A DNA stretch of 64,000 nucleotides, from assembly GCA_024449915.1 (NCBI GenBank), contig JAMZAV010001058.1:186001-250000 (forward strand), given 5' to 3'. This DNA is from Sweltsa coloradensis. Lineage: Eukaryota > Arthropoda > Insecta > Plecoptera > Chloroperlidae. Positions 1 to 49,200 of this stretch are shown here, in pieces. The notes below the pieces were generated by a model that was not told where the DNA came from, made no database searches, and saw only the letters and a list, made by a program, of their open reading frames with translations. A program made the translations under genes and the position numbers. The first letter of the stretch is position 1; each line of letters begins with the position of its first letter.

Positions 1-3000
1 TGCTCACGTTGGAGATGTCAAAGAGTCGACCGGTACCTAGAAACTAGAAAGTATTCCGAGTGTTGGACACAGTGTAGGTCATGTTACTAGGATTGAAAAG
101 ATTTTCTGTGATTTTTATGTTGATCTTGACTAGACAGACAATTCTTTTAAGAAAAAGTATTAAAAGGTTTTTATGTTGAAACCTAGTTTAAGATAGAAGA
201 GTCAATTGGTAAGTTTCAGATTCAGATACAGATTTTTATTTCAACTAGACGGGTTTTATTAGGCTATATCTTTATTCTTTACTTAATTCAGTTAATTGTG
301 GTTCAAGATATTAAATATTACACGTTTCAAAAATCAAAATAAGTCATGACATAATGAAAGGCAAATATAAGCAATAGGTAATTAAAAAAATTCTGCCATC
401 CAATTGGCAATCACCATAATATGTAGGCCTACTTTTTGCAGCACTCATTTTTCATTTTTTTAAACAAAAGTTGCAATATTGGGATTGCATCAATAATTAA
501 AAAATAAAATATATACCGGTATATGAAGGTGTACTTTTTGCCTTCTCAAAAGACTGATGCTCTTACTCTGTACATAACTCTTTAAGGGATATGTGATGTC
601 TTACGATGATTAATTAATAATTATTTATCAATACAATACACTCATGCTAACGTTTCGATATCAATCGATCGTCATCCAGTGTATGATATTATCTGGGTAT
701 GTACTATTTGGGTAATCATGTCTTTAATAGTTAAATCAGTTTAATTTTTATTTAATAGTAGTGATCAAAACAAATCAATTTTTTGGTAATGTGAGAAATA
801 TTGGAAAGATTAAATAAGTAAAAATTGCAGGTTAATATTTTATTGGTTACCGGGTACATGAATTTAGGCCGCATGTATACTTAAAAATACGAAGTTCAAA
901 AAATGTCACCGGCACCAATATCTATAACAGGTTGTATATCTTGACCCCGATGACAACATTAAATCGGGTTGGGGGAGCGGCCACTTACTCCATTTCTTGG
1001 GCATTTCCATTTCCTAATGTACTTCTTCAAATTTTGGTAGTCAAAAGAGAGGTGCAGCCATATCTCAATAGTGGCCAAATATGCATTAATTTTAAATAGT
1101 TAATACAATATGTATTTATTTAATGTACATTTACATTTTGTTTTGGCAAAATTGCTAAATGTGCATTAAAACCAAATTTCAATGTACTATGCAACTTTTC
1201 ATTGACTACCACGTACTACCGATGTCACACATAGTTTAAACGGAACTGAACTTCTAATAAAAATTTACAACGCATCAGGTCTGTGGTATAAACCTCAGTT
1301 AGTTTGCAGTTAAGTTGCTCCATAAATGGTGTTATGTTCCAAACTGAAAATTAGTTGGTGAGTTTTATTTATATGTTAACAATTAACACTAAACTGTAAA
1401 CTACAGTATTTACTTATCTGCTGTAGCGTTAGCGAGTGGTAAGGTCGGCCGCTTGAGCCTAAGTAGGCTCCTCAAGGTTGCTTAGTTTAAATAGATAGAT
1501 AGATTCCCCTTACTGGGCATAAACACAACCAGACATGACATACACCAACATTTGTTTATACACCATGCTCAAAGACAACCTGCCCCTAAAGGTCCAGTTT
1601 GCATCTCTATGATTCGTCGACTGTTCACAATATTTGCATGCTAGGAGGCCATGGTTCACGATGTGCACATGCAACATTTGCTGTTTCATTGATACTCAAT
1701 CCAATCGTTTAACAAATTAAAAAGGCAGTGTAGGTAGTAGGTACTATATGCACAGCGGCTTAGGCCGACCTTCAGATAAGGCAGGATCTAAGCAACGACT
1801 ATATGCCTAAATCATTATTTATCAAGCATACGAGAGGCTATAGTTAACTCCACTGTGAACGCAAGATATTGTCTGCTCAGTTTTTCAGTTTAGCTCGGCT
1901 GTAATATATTATTATTAGCCAATGTTGTAAATACGGGTTGTATTGCTAAAGAGTTGACTCAATAAAAATATGTTAACATATTAATTCATGAAGTCTTTGT
2001 TGATTAGTACTTGTTTGTACTACCTACCTCTGTTCCAGGCTTTCCTTGATATCTCTGAGAATACAGTAAAGTGATAATTCTAGAAATTACTTACTTAATA
2101 CTTGGGAGCGTAGTTAAAAAGTCACCGTTAATATTACTAGCGTTCAACATGGGTTGAAATATGCCTTGAAATCTCAACTTGCCACCTTCAATTTCTCCAA
2201 CCTTTCTCTTTATTGTATTTAGGTTTTGGAGCTCCTTAAAACTTCACTAGTCACTATAGTGTCACAATAATCAGGTCTATCTACTGTACGATTTAACTCT
2301 GAGCCACTTTAAACTTACTTAGGATAGTTCTACATGCCTGGTACCACACCACGATGTGATCCCGTCTCTCACGTAGCTGGCTGATCAGTGGAGAGGCATA
2401 TAAAAGATAAAATAACCAGCCACAGCACAGCATACAAAGCACATCCACAGTTCACCGCAAAAACCCGACGGCAAGATACTGCATATATTGGGTGGATTAC
2501 GCAGGCAATATTAGCAGATTTAATGGCCGAAGGTTGCAACGACGGTAGAGTTTTACATGCAAATATCAACCAGCTTCTCGTGTGTAATAGCTTCTTTTCA
2601 TATGCCCACAATTGACATTACATATTAACGTCATGTGTTTTCTAGTTGTCCAGTAGAGATAGGACTCCCGTTCACTCTGATCCATGCCATTTGGCATTTT
2701 GTCCTATTCAACCTTGATATATGTATCAAAAATTGTTTCCTGTCCTGTTTGCCAGCTCCTCACATTCGACAGACAATAGATTAAAAAATTCCAAATCTAT
2801 GGAGGTGCTTTCCAAGCAAGTCATGTCCTGTTTGAAGCCGGAATTGTGCTGCAATATCAAGTCTAAAAATTACTATGCAATAAAATATTTACGTCTAGAA
2901 AAAAATTAATACCGATGAAACACATAATTTATAATTAATATCTTGTAAGAAACTTAAATTACCGTAAATAGAATTTGACATTTGACAATAGAACATATGA

Positions 3001-3637
3001 CTCAATTGCAAGCCAACCCCCAACTGAAAGTTCATCCAACCATAGCAGGAAATAAGTACCTTGCCATAGATTTCAAGCGGAGATGTCTAACTGCAAACAT
3101 GAGCCAAAAAGAGGCAATATTGCAACCAGGTAAATAGCCTACAGCAGGCCTCATACCATGAACTTAACATGCACGGACAGGCTACTTTGTTTAAATTATT
3201 CGTATTTACTACCCGTATTTACCTGATGTTTTCACACTGTTTTGAAGTAAAATACGGAATACCTACTGATAAGGGGTTGTCTTAAATTCAAGTTAGGTAA
3301 AAGCAGTCAGATCAAATTAAAAAATATATTACCGGTACATTATGGTTGGCCTAATTCATTGTTTTCAAGGAGGCTTGTACAACCATCGATCATATTCATA
3401 ACTCAAGTCATAAGTAAATCAAGGGGTCTGGAAGATACCTACTGTTATCAACCTCACTTGTGAATATTCGGTTTGTTCTGGCATCACTATATTCACAGCG
3501 CTGTCACTCGCGTACGTCATCCAACAGACGGTGAGGAATCATGGCGGCCCTATTTTACGTAGCATTTAGCTTATTGGGACTTTAAAATACTGGGCCCAGG
3601 GCGAAGTTAATTAATACTAACACAAGGTTTGTATATA
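1..3637. other. Intergenic, no gene seen
   Basis: AT-rich DNA with short open frames only. None has family motifs or splice-supported continuation. A tRNA-like fragment near 1425-1490 (plus strand) is too weak to annotate. TAGGCCTA-type words occur at 424-431 and elsewhere. Confidence 0.6.
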
Positions 3638-6090
3638 CAGTCAAACTTCATTACGACGCTCTTCATTATGACATTTTCACGGTTTCCCCGCCAAAATTTG
3701 AGTGGCCCCACTCAAGTTCCATACAAACAATGTAATTTCTAATTCGTTACGACGCTTACTGATAGCACGCTTTCACGCTTACGACGCATACAATTCATGG
3801 TCCCGTACCACCTGTGTTTGTTTACCACGTTTTTGAGGCGCCGACAGTACAAAGTCTGCGAGCTTCTAGCCCTCCGTTAGAGCGGTAGCGTAGACGCTGG
3901 GCCACCCACACATTCTTACAAGTGTGCTACAAAAATCCTTTAGGAATGAAACAACTCATTGCAAAACAGGCAATGAAGTGAATGAACATGTATGCAAACA
4001 AGCTTGTAAATAAATAAACCATTTTATTTTAAAGCAATGTTATTGTAGAGTTGATTTTCCCTGTGCAAGGTCGCACAATCACGTCAGACACTAACACAGC
4101 TGGCATTGCTTGGAGTGAAGTGTGAATAAAACAGAACGAGTATCTGGTCTAGTTTATCTTATCTCATTCATAACGTAAACAAAACAACACAGCAGACAGT
4201 GAACTAGGCGATACGTATTTAGTGGCTTGGGAGGGGGCGGGGGGCGCGGTGATCTCCGCGTCTGTCGGCTTTCGACTGATGTCGCATTGCAAGTTCCATT
4301 CGCCCATTCATCCACTTCTTTGTCATCGAGTGCATCACAGCGTGGTAGCCGATGTAACACATTCAGAAATGCTTCCGTGTTGGCTATTGGATTGCATTTC
4401 CATAGTCACCGTCATTGTCACCCAATGGCCAATGCAATGTCCATTTCTTCATAATCATGGCCAGCCTCTATCATGTCGTCTTTAAAGCCATATTTAATCT
4501 TTTTCTCTCTCGTCCGCAGTCTTCGAGCAAGGTCGCGGCGGCGGCGAGCACTCACAAAGACGACCGCGCTGTGCAATTCTTACTCATTGTAGCACGACAT
4601 TCAGATGTAAAGAACATAACATTTTGGTCCAATTAAAAAAGGAGAAGCGCGCCTGAAACCAGCTCGGATAGCCTACGATCGTCCATCAGGAAACTGCGAC
4701 CTTGCACCGGGCGTCAGGTGGATGCGTGACCGGCTGACGAGGCTATCATTGCCGCGAAACGGAGAATTCTGCAGGTGGTGGGTGGACATCTTCACTTCCG
4801 CGGACGTTTCACACGTTGAATAAGACTTATTTAATTAATTTCTTACCGTTAAAATAAGTTTTTTTTGACTCTTGCTCGCAAATGTGTACGTAAGATTGAT
4901 ACAATTATATATTAGAATTTTTTTTAGAATTTTCGACTTTGTCGACAACGAGTGTGATCTGTAGTGAAATGTAATCTTCTAGTCCTAATTTTATCTCGCC
5001 GCACTATTGAAAACACTCGACTCTCGTAATCTGCTTGTTGTTTGTTCGGTTTCCGCTCGGGTTTCAGCGAAGCGAGCCGACCTCGTTTACAGCGGCAGGG
5101 GAGGGAAGTAAGATAGCATTAGCGAGTGCGAGAGAGACGAGACTAGTCAACTCACGGCGGGGAATCGAGTGACAGTAGTTTCAGCTGTGCAGCAGTGGAA
5201 TGGGAAGGAGCGGACAGGTGTCTGATGTCAACGCTGCAACGCACACTGTCAAGTATTTGCAGCGCTTGTTTAGTGCTCGCATACTTACCTGTTATGCATT
5301 TAATTACACACATTTCATACTATTTGAGTGTATTTGATTGTCTCACTGTAACTATACATACTAGGAAAACGCTTAAGTCCCGCCGCGTTGTTGGATGAGC
5401 GTAAATAGAAAATAGTGCATTGAGTTGTTAAGTGTTATGCGGATTTTCTGTTGTACTGTGAAAAAATCATTACTTAGTCGAGAATTTTTTTTAAATTAAT
5501 TTAAATTAAATAAAAAATAAACTTTAATTTTTAATTTTTTTAATTAATCGTAATTTTAAAAAAAAAAATCGTAAAATTTCGATTTTCATAAGAAATAATT
5601 TTTCGATTGCGCTCAGATTCCACACGAATATATGAATTCATGAAATTAAGGTTCTGTGAAAAAATCATTACGATCGGATAAAGCATGTAGGTGCTATAAG
5701 CCAAAGAAATTTAAAAAATCGAAAAAGATCGTAAAATTGCGATTTTCATGAGAAATAATTTTCCGATTGCGCTCAAAAACGTGGCAGTTCTAAGTTCAGA
5801 GATTTAGAAGGCCTCCATAAAATTTCATCGCAATCGGAGTATCGGTTTAGCCGGAATCGTGCGGACAAACAGACAAAAAAAGAAAAAAAAAGAAAAAAAA
5901 AACATTCCGGAATTTTTTCTCCAGTGTAGTAGAATGGAATCTTCGCTTCGCTTGCTACGCTCATCCAACAAGATATTAAAGAATGACAATTTCTATTTTT
6001 TTTAAATGTAATATTTCGTTTCCGCGTTTTCACGTTTACGACGTCCCCTTTTCTTTGTCCCTTCAAAAGCGTCCTAACGAAGTTTGACTG
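3638..6090. mobile_element. pogo/Tigger-like DNA transposon, degenerate
   Basis: The ends are inverted repeats: CAGTCAAACTTCATTACGAC on the left and, read inward from 6090, CAGTCAAACTTCGTTAGGAC. Both are flanked by TA (3636-3637 and 6091-6092), the Tc1/mariner-pogo target duplication. A Helitron-like copy (5361-5968) is inserted inside; without it the element is about 1.85 kb. Short open frames at 4150-4640 have no clear transposase motif; a pogo/Jerky C-terminus on the minus strand is possible but unproven. Confidence 0.75.
5361..5968 (-). mobile_element. Helitron-like family 1, copy 1
   Basis: On the minus strand it runs from TTGG (5968; next bases ATGAGCGTAGCAAGCG) to GCGTTTTCCTAG (5361) and is followed by T. 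The interior has AT-rich tandem units of about 160 bp with words such as AAAATCGCAATTTTACG. It is inserted in the pogo-like element. No target duplication is visible. Confidence 0.7.
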
Positions 6091-7246
6091 TAATTGAATC
6101 GGTTATTTGAGAAACTGAATAAGTCATTTAACCATTGTTCTGAGTAAAACGCAAAAAATGTACATTTAATACCCTGGAGTAAAAAAATGCAGGTTTTTTG
6201 ATGTAGTAATTTAGATGTGGCATACGTAGTTACGGTGATTTTTGTTGATATTGATATTTATGAGTACGTAATTTCATAATTACGAGGGTGTAATTAGCGT
6301 GGACTTATTTAGTTTCTCAATTAAATGGGGCGGGTATATACAAAATTAGTAAAAATAAGGTAGTATCATAAGTTTTTAATTTTTATGATTGTTTATTATA
6401 GTAAACACGAAACTACATTTTTTTAAACTTTGTTGAATTAAAATTTCTCTGCAATGAGAGCCAATGACTCATTTTCATGAAAGTGACTTGTTCAGTTTCT
6501 CAAATCAATACAATTTTTTCTTCAGAACGTATGGACTGACTTATTCTGTTTCTCAACTCAAAGGGAAAATTGACACCCTGTAATATACACAGGCATGGTC
6601 GAAAAATATTTTGTTTCTCTACTAATCGATAGGTCTTGAAATTCTGAAGAAAATGGCTATCTTAACTCATTTACGCAATTTGGGCGACTTATTTGGTTTC
6701 TCAAATAACAGATTCAATTATTGGATTCACCAAACACTACATAACCATAGCTCAGGCTTCTTTTAGCTTAAATAGGGCAAGCCGTCCACACTTTGACAAT
6801 TTGCTGGGGCTAGCTTTGTGTATTTATTTAGTGCCAGCTTAGCAAGACTTTTAAAGGTGCCTAATCCTAGATTTGCCGAGCGAGTGTCGGTGGTGTTTGT
6901 AAAAGATTACTCTTAATTTACTTCCGATGCCGATCGTACAATAAATAAATAAAACAACTTTATGCAGACATGTATAATTAAAATGGTGTCAATTCAATAC
7001 AGATCCATTATTTATTTACAAAGTACCAGCCTTGTAGAAATGTTGCACAATGTAAGAGGTAGGAGGGAGGACACAGAAGATTTATTTAAGTACACCATCC
7101 ACATGGCATAATATGTTTTTGGATAACCTGATGATAATACAGATAAACCACGTAAGTTACAAATCCAGTCATTACAGGAATTAATGATGTCACTTTTAAA
7201 TTAAGATTTAATGTATGAGGTTTGAGTTTTAGTGTTAGTTTAATGT
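6091..7246. other. Downstream flank of AHCY, no gene seen
   Basis: AT-rich DNA. The phrase 'tttctcaa' recurs in variable context (6110, 6314, 6497, 6551, 6708), suggesting a decayed minisatellite. The part from about 6960 is probably the AHCY 3' UTR. Confidence 0.4.
7011..7086 (-). terminator. AHCY: AHCY poly(A) signal candidates
   Basis: AATAAA on the minus strand occurs at 7086-7081 and 7016-7011, about 160 and 230 bp past the stop codon. Either could be the cleavage signal; no transcript data are available to choose. Confidence 0.4.
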
Positions 7247-42800
<35,554 letters not shown>

Positions 42801-43191
42801 CTTGAATATCTGAGAAATTCACAAGAACTGCCTCGAACAAAGGTTGAATTTGAAAGAAAGTTATCAGCAAAGAACAATTTTCAAGTTTACTTTGATTTCC
42901 ATATATGGTAAAAAAGGCGTTCCTATAAAACCTTCACACCAATCAAAGACGTGATAGTGTAGCTCTGGTGATGAAAACACATGTTGCAATCACATGTTGC
43001 TTTCTTGCACAGTATTTAGCACAGTCGGCAACGCACGTCCGCATGTCGACCGATAAAAGTAGTTCATGGGTCGACACACCGCCTTCTTTCCAAACGGTTC
43101 AAACTTCAAACTTCGCTGGATCCAGTGGACCTTGGATTGGATTTTGATGCAGCGGTGGTTTCAATTTTCCACTGTTCGTGAAATATTTAGA
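42801..43191. promoter_or_regulatory. Divergent promoter between AHCY and the RNase H1-like gene
   Basis: The 391 bp between the two start codons must hold both 5' UTRs and both core promoters unless untranslated exons exist elsewhere. Plus-strand TATAAAA is at 42924-42930 and CCAAT at 42939-42943. There is no recognisable transposon in it. Sharing of a promoter is inferred from geometry only. Confidence 0.45.
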
Positions 43192-43235
43192 ATGTCAAAA
43201 ACTACGAAAATGAAAGAAGTTCATCACCGTAAAAA
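43192..43235 (+). CDS. RNASEH1: RNase H1-like exon 1 (probable start)
   Basis: The 44-bp coding part begins ATG and encodes MSKTTKMKEVHHRK plus two bases. It ends at GTAAGT and joins in frame to the acceptor at 44252-44254, giving a Lys then QGISSMNTAG. Without it translation could start at 44271, inside exon 2. I prefer 43192 because the splice sites are strong and the frame is open across the junction. Confidence 0.65.
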
Positions 43236-46200
43236 GTAAGTAGGTATAAGTAGGCCTACTTTCATATTATTCCGTATGTACGTTCTTCATAAACCGGTGG
43301 AAATCAGCTGAGTTATGGGACTTTTCATTCTGCATTCTCTTGTAGGTTATGGCTGGCCACGTTACGTCTTTGTGTATGCTAGGCCCTCCCTAGGCCCTAG
43401 GATTTAGGACGAAACCTTGATATTTGATCGTGGCCAGTCCGCCAGTATAGGTGTTGCTTGAAAGAATCGGATACATTTCAATTTCCTCGTTATTGAAGGC
43501 TAGGAGCGCAAATAATTTTTGCTGTTAAAGTGCCCTAAAACTTAAAAATAATTGGGGTAGGGTCAAAATCCACTCGCCAACATTTATCGGAACTTCTTCG
43601 GTTCCCATGGGCCCCAAAAAACAACAACTTGTTTTTTCATGCTTTTAGTATCGCCATAGGCCCTAGCCTACAAAACCTTTAGGCCCTAACGTTGCTATTT
43701 TTGGCAAAACGCCTTTTCGGTTGAAAGTCCTTCATATTTAAAACATAAACGTTAAAGGTTTTGTAGTTTTATTCATGTCGAAAACAAGTTGTTGATTTTT
43801 GGGGCCCATGAACAGAAGAAGGGCAAAGGCGAAGATAGGCCTACAAAGAAAAAGCATTACGATTTAGCACATGTATACAGGTGAAGCGTTGGCACGTAGA
43901 CTAGGCCTAGGTGGTGAGTTAAGGGCAAAGCACAAATTGCCCTGTAACGATAACGACAACAGGAAGAAAGTTAACTAACGGCACAATAAGTTTTCCCATT
44001 CCGGTATCCCTGTAACGACAAACGGAACTTCACCAATTTTTTACTTTTCTGCAACGTTCACATTCCGTTCATTACTGGAACCAATCAGAATCAAGTTGTG
44101 TGCATGACTGTTTATGTGTAAACCATTTTATCAGCTGATTGATTGTTGATAAATTGAAAGAAAAATAACGAGTGGAAATAGAACCATTTCAATGAAGTTG
44201 TTAACATATTTGTTTTCATTTCTCACAACTAAATCTGTGTGTCTTTGATTTCAGACAAGGTATATCATCAATGAATACAGCTGGTAGTTCTCTAAATACT
44301 CTCCAGATGGGCTTGTGTACGATTAATAACAATATGAATAACTTGGAACGGGGCTGTCGTAAATTTATAAAAGAGATTAATAAAATGGTGCTTGCCATGA
44401 AACAGAAAGTGTCACTTAGCCCTCTGTCCAACGAGCTTGATTTTGTGCAAGATAGTCTCACCAGTATACAAGACTTGACATTAAACTATCGTATGTTTAC
44501 TGAAAGACATTTCCGTATGCTGGAAATAACTCCGCAAGACGCGACAAATGAAGAGCAAAGTGTACCTTTACTGGCTGCCAAGAGGAAGCCTCGTGAAACT
44601 GCTTTGATCCCCACTGTAGGCCTACCAGAATCGTCTTTAACACACGTGAAGCGAAGGCGAGACGGGGAAGGGGATGAAACCGATTCCAAAGAAACGCAAC
44701 CAAAGATCAATGAAACAACTGCCACAAAATCTTTGAAACGAGTTTGCAAAGACGTTGATTTTCCTGACTCGCCAACAATGAGCATGTTACTTGAGCCTCC
44801 TAAAGCCAACTTCAACACTGAGGGAGAATGGGTGACCGTGTACATCGATGGAGCTTGTTCAGACAACGGAAAGACAAAGGCAAAAGCTGGCGTAGGAGTA
44901 TGGTTCTATGCAAATTGCCCTTTGTAAGTATACAGAGGTGGTTAATAAGTATTATTTTATGAAACATTGGTCTTCAGCCAAGAACCTGCCCTGTTACCGT
45001 TCTACTAAAACATGCCAAAACCCGTTGATAGTTTTTGTAATCTGGCTCAAACATTATTGTCTGTTTTAACGTTTTCTGACAGCATTGGATAACCTTTCAG
45101 TTATTAGTAGGGATGACAAAACCCGACTTTTTTACGACCCGGGTAGCCATCCACATTACCCGCGGGTACCCGGGTAGTAACACAAAAAAATCGTGTGGGG
45201 TGACTAATGAACTGCGAAGAAACTAGGGATGTCAATACCCGGAAATTTTCGTACCGGGTAGGCCTACCCGCGGGTAGTAAATGTTCGATTTATTGTCATG
45301 GGTGTCAAATGATTTAGAAAATCACTGGCAGTTGCAAAGTATTGGTAAAAGGGCATGTAGGGCCTATGTTTTAGTGTACAATGACTCACGATTCATGGGA
45401 TCGGAGCAACTTCATCAAGCGGAAAGGAGCACTGATTGATTACTATACATTCCTTTCACGCGCGGTCGTTTGACCAGTTCCCACTCGAACACTGAAGTTA
45501 AGCAACATCGGGCGTGGTCAGGGGTCGAGTGGGTCGCCGCTCTGCCCTGAAACACACGTATATCGCTGGCTAGAACAGACTAGGGTTCGTAAGCTTGTGT
45601 GACAGCTTGGTTCTCATTGGCGCCGTCTGCTCGGCAGTCCGGGTTAGTGAAGGAACCTATATGACTGTCAAAAGTTACACCGTCCTTTCGGATGGGACGT
45701 AAAGCCGTTGGTCCCCTAGGTACTTTTCGTAGGAGTAGGCTATGTGCCGTACCGGGTTTCCCCTCCTCCCTTCTCTATTAAATTTGCACTAGTGGGCTAC
45801 ATTGCCTGTTGCAAATAGAGACATAATAATAATGTACACAACCAAAATCGGATCGTAGTCTGCTCAAGGTCAAACCTTGTCTTTATCCCGATGCATGTAC
45901 TCCCGCTCCTTGCGCACTACTTCTGTTTCAGTTCATTCAAAGTGATCTTCCACTTCTTGTTATCTCATCTTTCACTTCACACCAAATATCAATCATCCAA
46001 TTTGTCACGCAATAAATATCGGACACTGAATTGCGCTGTAAATGCACTAAACAAGTAGGGCCTAGTAGATTACCAAAACATGTGCTGGAATCAAACTTCA
46101 TAAGGTCAAAATTTCCTCTAAGTACGACCTTCACAAAGACAGTAAACACTCGTCGCTACAATCACATCAACCCTAAAAAATTCTGTGTAAGTCGCACTCG

Positions 46201-49200
46201 CCAACGCGAATTTTCGCTCGCCAAGTACTTTCGTGGGGCAGCTGGGGTCTGGGGCGAAGCCCCAGCCGCCGGAGGCAAATTCGCCGAAGGCGAAAAAAAT
46301 TTTTCGACTTAATATCATATTTAATAGCCTGAAACGCATTTTTAAGGCTAAAGTTCATTGCAAATAAGTGTGATAAAGAAAGCCAATGTTACATTGATAA
46401 CTGATTAGGCCTACCTGGCATTACGTCGATCCTCCGACGGTCCGACCTCCGATGACCATGACCTCCGTCCGCGTCAAAGTAGGGATGTGATCGGCTGTTT
46501 CGGCTTAACGAAGCACGTCGTTACTTTGTTTATATTTCACAGAAATGTTTATTTGCGCCGATGTACAATTTAATCTAGCCTAAACACGTCGTTACTTTGT
46601 TCATATTTCACTTTAGTTTATTTGCGCCGATATTCACGTAGTTATACAATAGCCTAATGAACACACGAACAATCAACATTTTGCATCGTGGAAGAAAAAA
46701 CGTGTAGGCCTACCGACCGATAGTGATTTAGTTTGTAGTTTTTGTTTGTCTAGGCCTACTACATCGCCACGGGCGGGAGGGGTGGGGTGTGGTGACGGAC
46801 GGTCTCTTACGAACGCCCGCCCCTTTCACTGTCACTGTCAAATGACTTGCGTTTTCGGCTGTGACCAGCTACATGCCTTTGACCAGGCGATGTGAAATAC
46901 CAGGCATCAATCGCCTTACTAGGATTGTATTCAGCAATTGGTGGTCCATTTACTGCAATTTGCAGTAACCCATCCCAATGTTTTATTGTCCAATGACATT
47001 CGCTGCTTATTCTTTATGCGATTCACATAGCTAAATCCCGTCACAACGAACTTGTTGACACAGCCACACACGCGGTCGTTTGGAATTACTTTACTAACAA
47101 AGCAAAGCGAGAGGGGAATTGATCAAGCTTTTTTAAAAATAGCCTTTTATCTCTAAGGTTTGACTGTGCCCGCGGAGTATGTATTTAAACTCAAATCCAT
47201 TCTGAAATGATTCGGTTGTTTGCGGGTCACTATAAATTCCGCTTATTACGCCGAATGATAAGCAAAGCGCCACTATCTCCTTGTTGCCGTAGTCGACTAG
47301 CAAGTGCTTGGCCTTCTGAAGTGGGTTGGTTCATGGGGTCTAGTACGTGACAGTTCATACCAACTATGTTGTTTTGTGACTCTAGCCTTTTTTGAAGGTA
47401 GTGGCAAGTATTTTTTAGGATTGACTGACGGAAAGTTTGGTACTGTATTTCGCCCTGAGTTAACATTTTTAAGGTTGATTCCCTCATAACGGCCATTTGT
47501 GTCAATTTTTTTGCAGAAACGCCTTCACATTTTTTCCCTTCATTTCCAATGTAGACTGAAGTGTTTGACAGATAGTTGAATTTGACTTTTTTATTTGCGA
47601 TAGCACAATGTCTTTCTTTGAACAATTTTACACAGCGGCTCAAGTTCATTGTAAATGTCAATAAGAAATGAAGGGTTTTTTACGAATTTGAATGTTTTTA
47701 AATCACGTACGATCCCCCTGGCCATGCCACTCCCATCAACGGATGTGTCGGAAGCGTATTGTTCGAAAATTGACAATGAGAGGAACCAAGTTTCTCATGA
47801 TTGCCTTTAGAGCGCCTGTTTTGCTTATTAGCCACCGAACTGTATGTATTTCTCTTAGTTTAATAAACTCGGATTCTAAAAGGGGTGCCGTCTTCTTTAA
47901 GCTTCCTGTACGCTTGGCCGAACCTCTATAAAAATGCACAGTGTTTTTAACAGTCTTATCAAAATCTGTTAAATACGGGACTTGTTTGGAGGCGTCTAAA
48001 ATAGCCAATTGTAGCCTATGAGCCACACAGTGTATGCTGACGCAGTGAGCGATATCATTTTTTAGCAATGCAATAAGACCTGATTTATGGCCTACCATTG
48101 CTGATGCGCCATCTGTCCCTAGACTTACGAGAAAGTTAGGTTTTCCGCCAATTAATTTCAGTTGCATTTAAGTAGTCCCTTCAGTGCATTATAATAGGAC
48201 ATGATGTCCCACTATCAAAATTGACTAGTCCTAAAAGATCTTTTTTGATATCACCTTCACTCAATAACGGACGTAAACATCGGCATTGTCTTCTCCCGAC
48301 CTGTCAGTTGAACCGTCTATGAGTACACTATGTACGGCGAACGTTTCACGCGGTCAACTACTGTATCGCGTAGATCCGCGGCAAAATACGTCATGATGAA
48401 TGACACTCATGTCGTTTACATACTGGTCGCTTAACTTGACTTGTAACTTCCCAGCTAATTGTACTTGAAGGGGAAAATCGGTGAACCCGGGTTTTTCATT
48501 AAACACATAAAAATAACAAATGTCAAACAGATGATGAAGGTGCTTGAACTGTCATCGTCCATTTTTTTAACACCCCTTTGCTAAGGAGCACTCGCAGGAT
48601 CTTGTTGTACTTCATTGCGCTTGAGATTTTTTAAAGTGTGCCTTACTTTTAGAATGCCAAAAAAAACGTTTCTTTCTTGAAATTTCCCACTAAACCCAGT
48701 CACCCACTTTTCTTCAGAACATTTTTCATATTTTGAACATATTAAACATGACGCGCGCTGCGATTGTTCATCGTAACTCAGCCACGAAAGTCTCGCATCC
48801 AGTTCACTTTAAATGCTCGTTGTACTTGAACTCTTTTGTTGACAGTGGCAGTAGCTGGCGTTGTATTAGTTTCAACATTGTCACAAATTATAGTATCACA
48901 GATTTCACTGTCACATATTATATTATCACGAGTTTCATTGTCACATATTATATTATTACTATCACGAGTTTCATTGTCACATATTATGTTATCGCGACTT
49001 ACTTTTTCGGCACACGTAGTTCCACTATTACCAGCCCGTCACTGAAACGGCGCCGTGTTTCAATGTAACTTTACCTTGCGTTGCAGGTACAACATTCACG
49101 CTATGAACACTATTGTCGGCACTTAATTTTTTCGGTAATTTATCGCGACCTTTAGAACAGAAAAAAGTAGTCATGATGACTGCTTCATCGCGCTAAAATA

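Noticed and set aside
1425..1495. tRNA-like head (AGCGAGTGGTAAGG)
   Set aside because: Only an A-box-like word is present; no convincing B box at the right distance.
44486..44866. 126-codon antisense frame
   Set aside because: It is a shadow of RNase H exon 2, which has clear catalytic motifs on the plus strand.
45459..45585. A functional 5S rRNA gene
   Set aside because: Both termini and several conserved positions are diverged and a SINE body with AAT tail follows.
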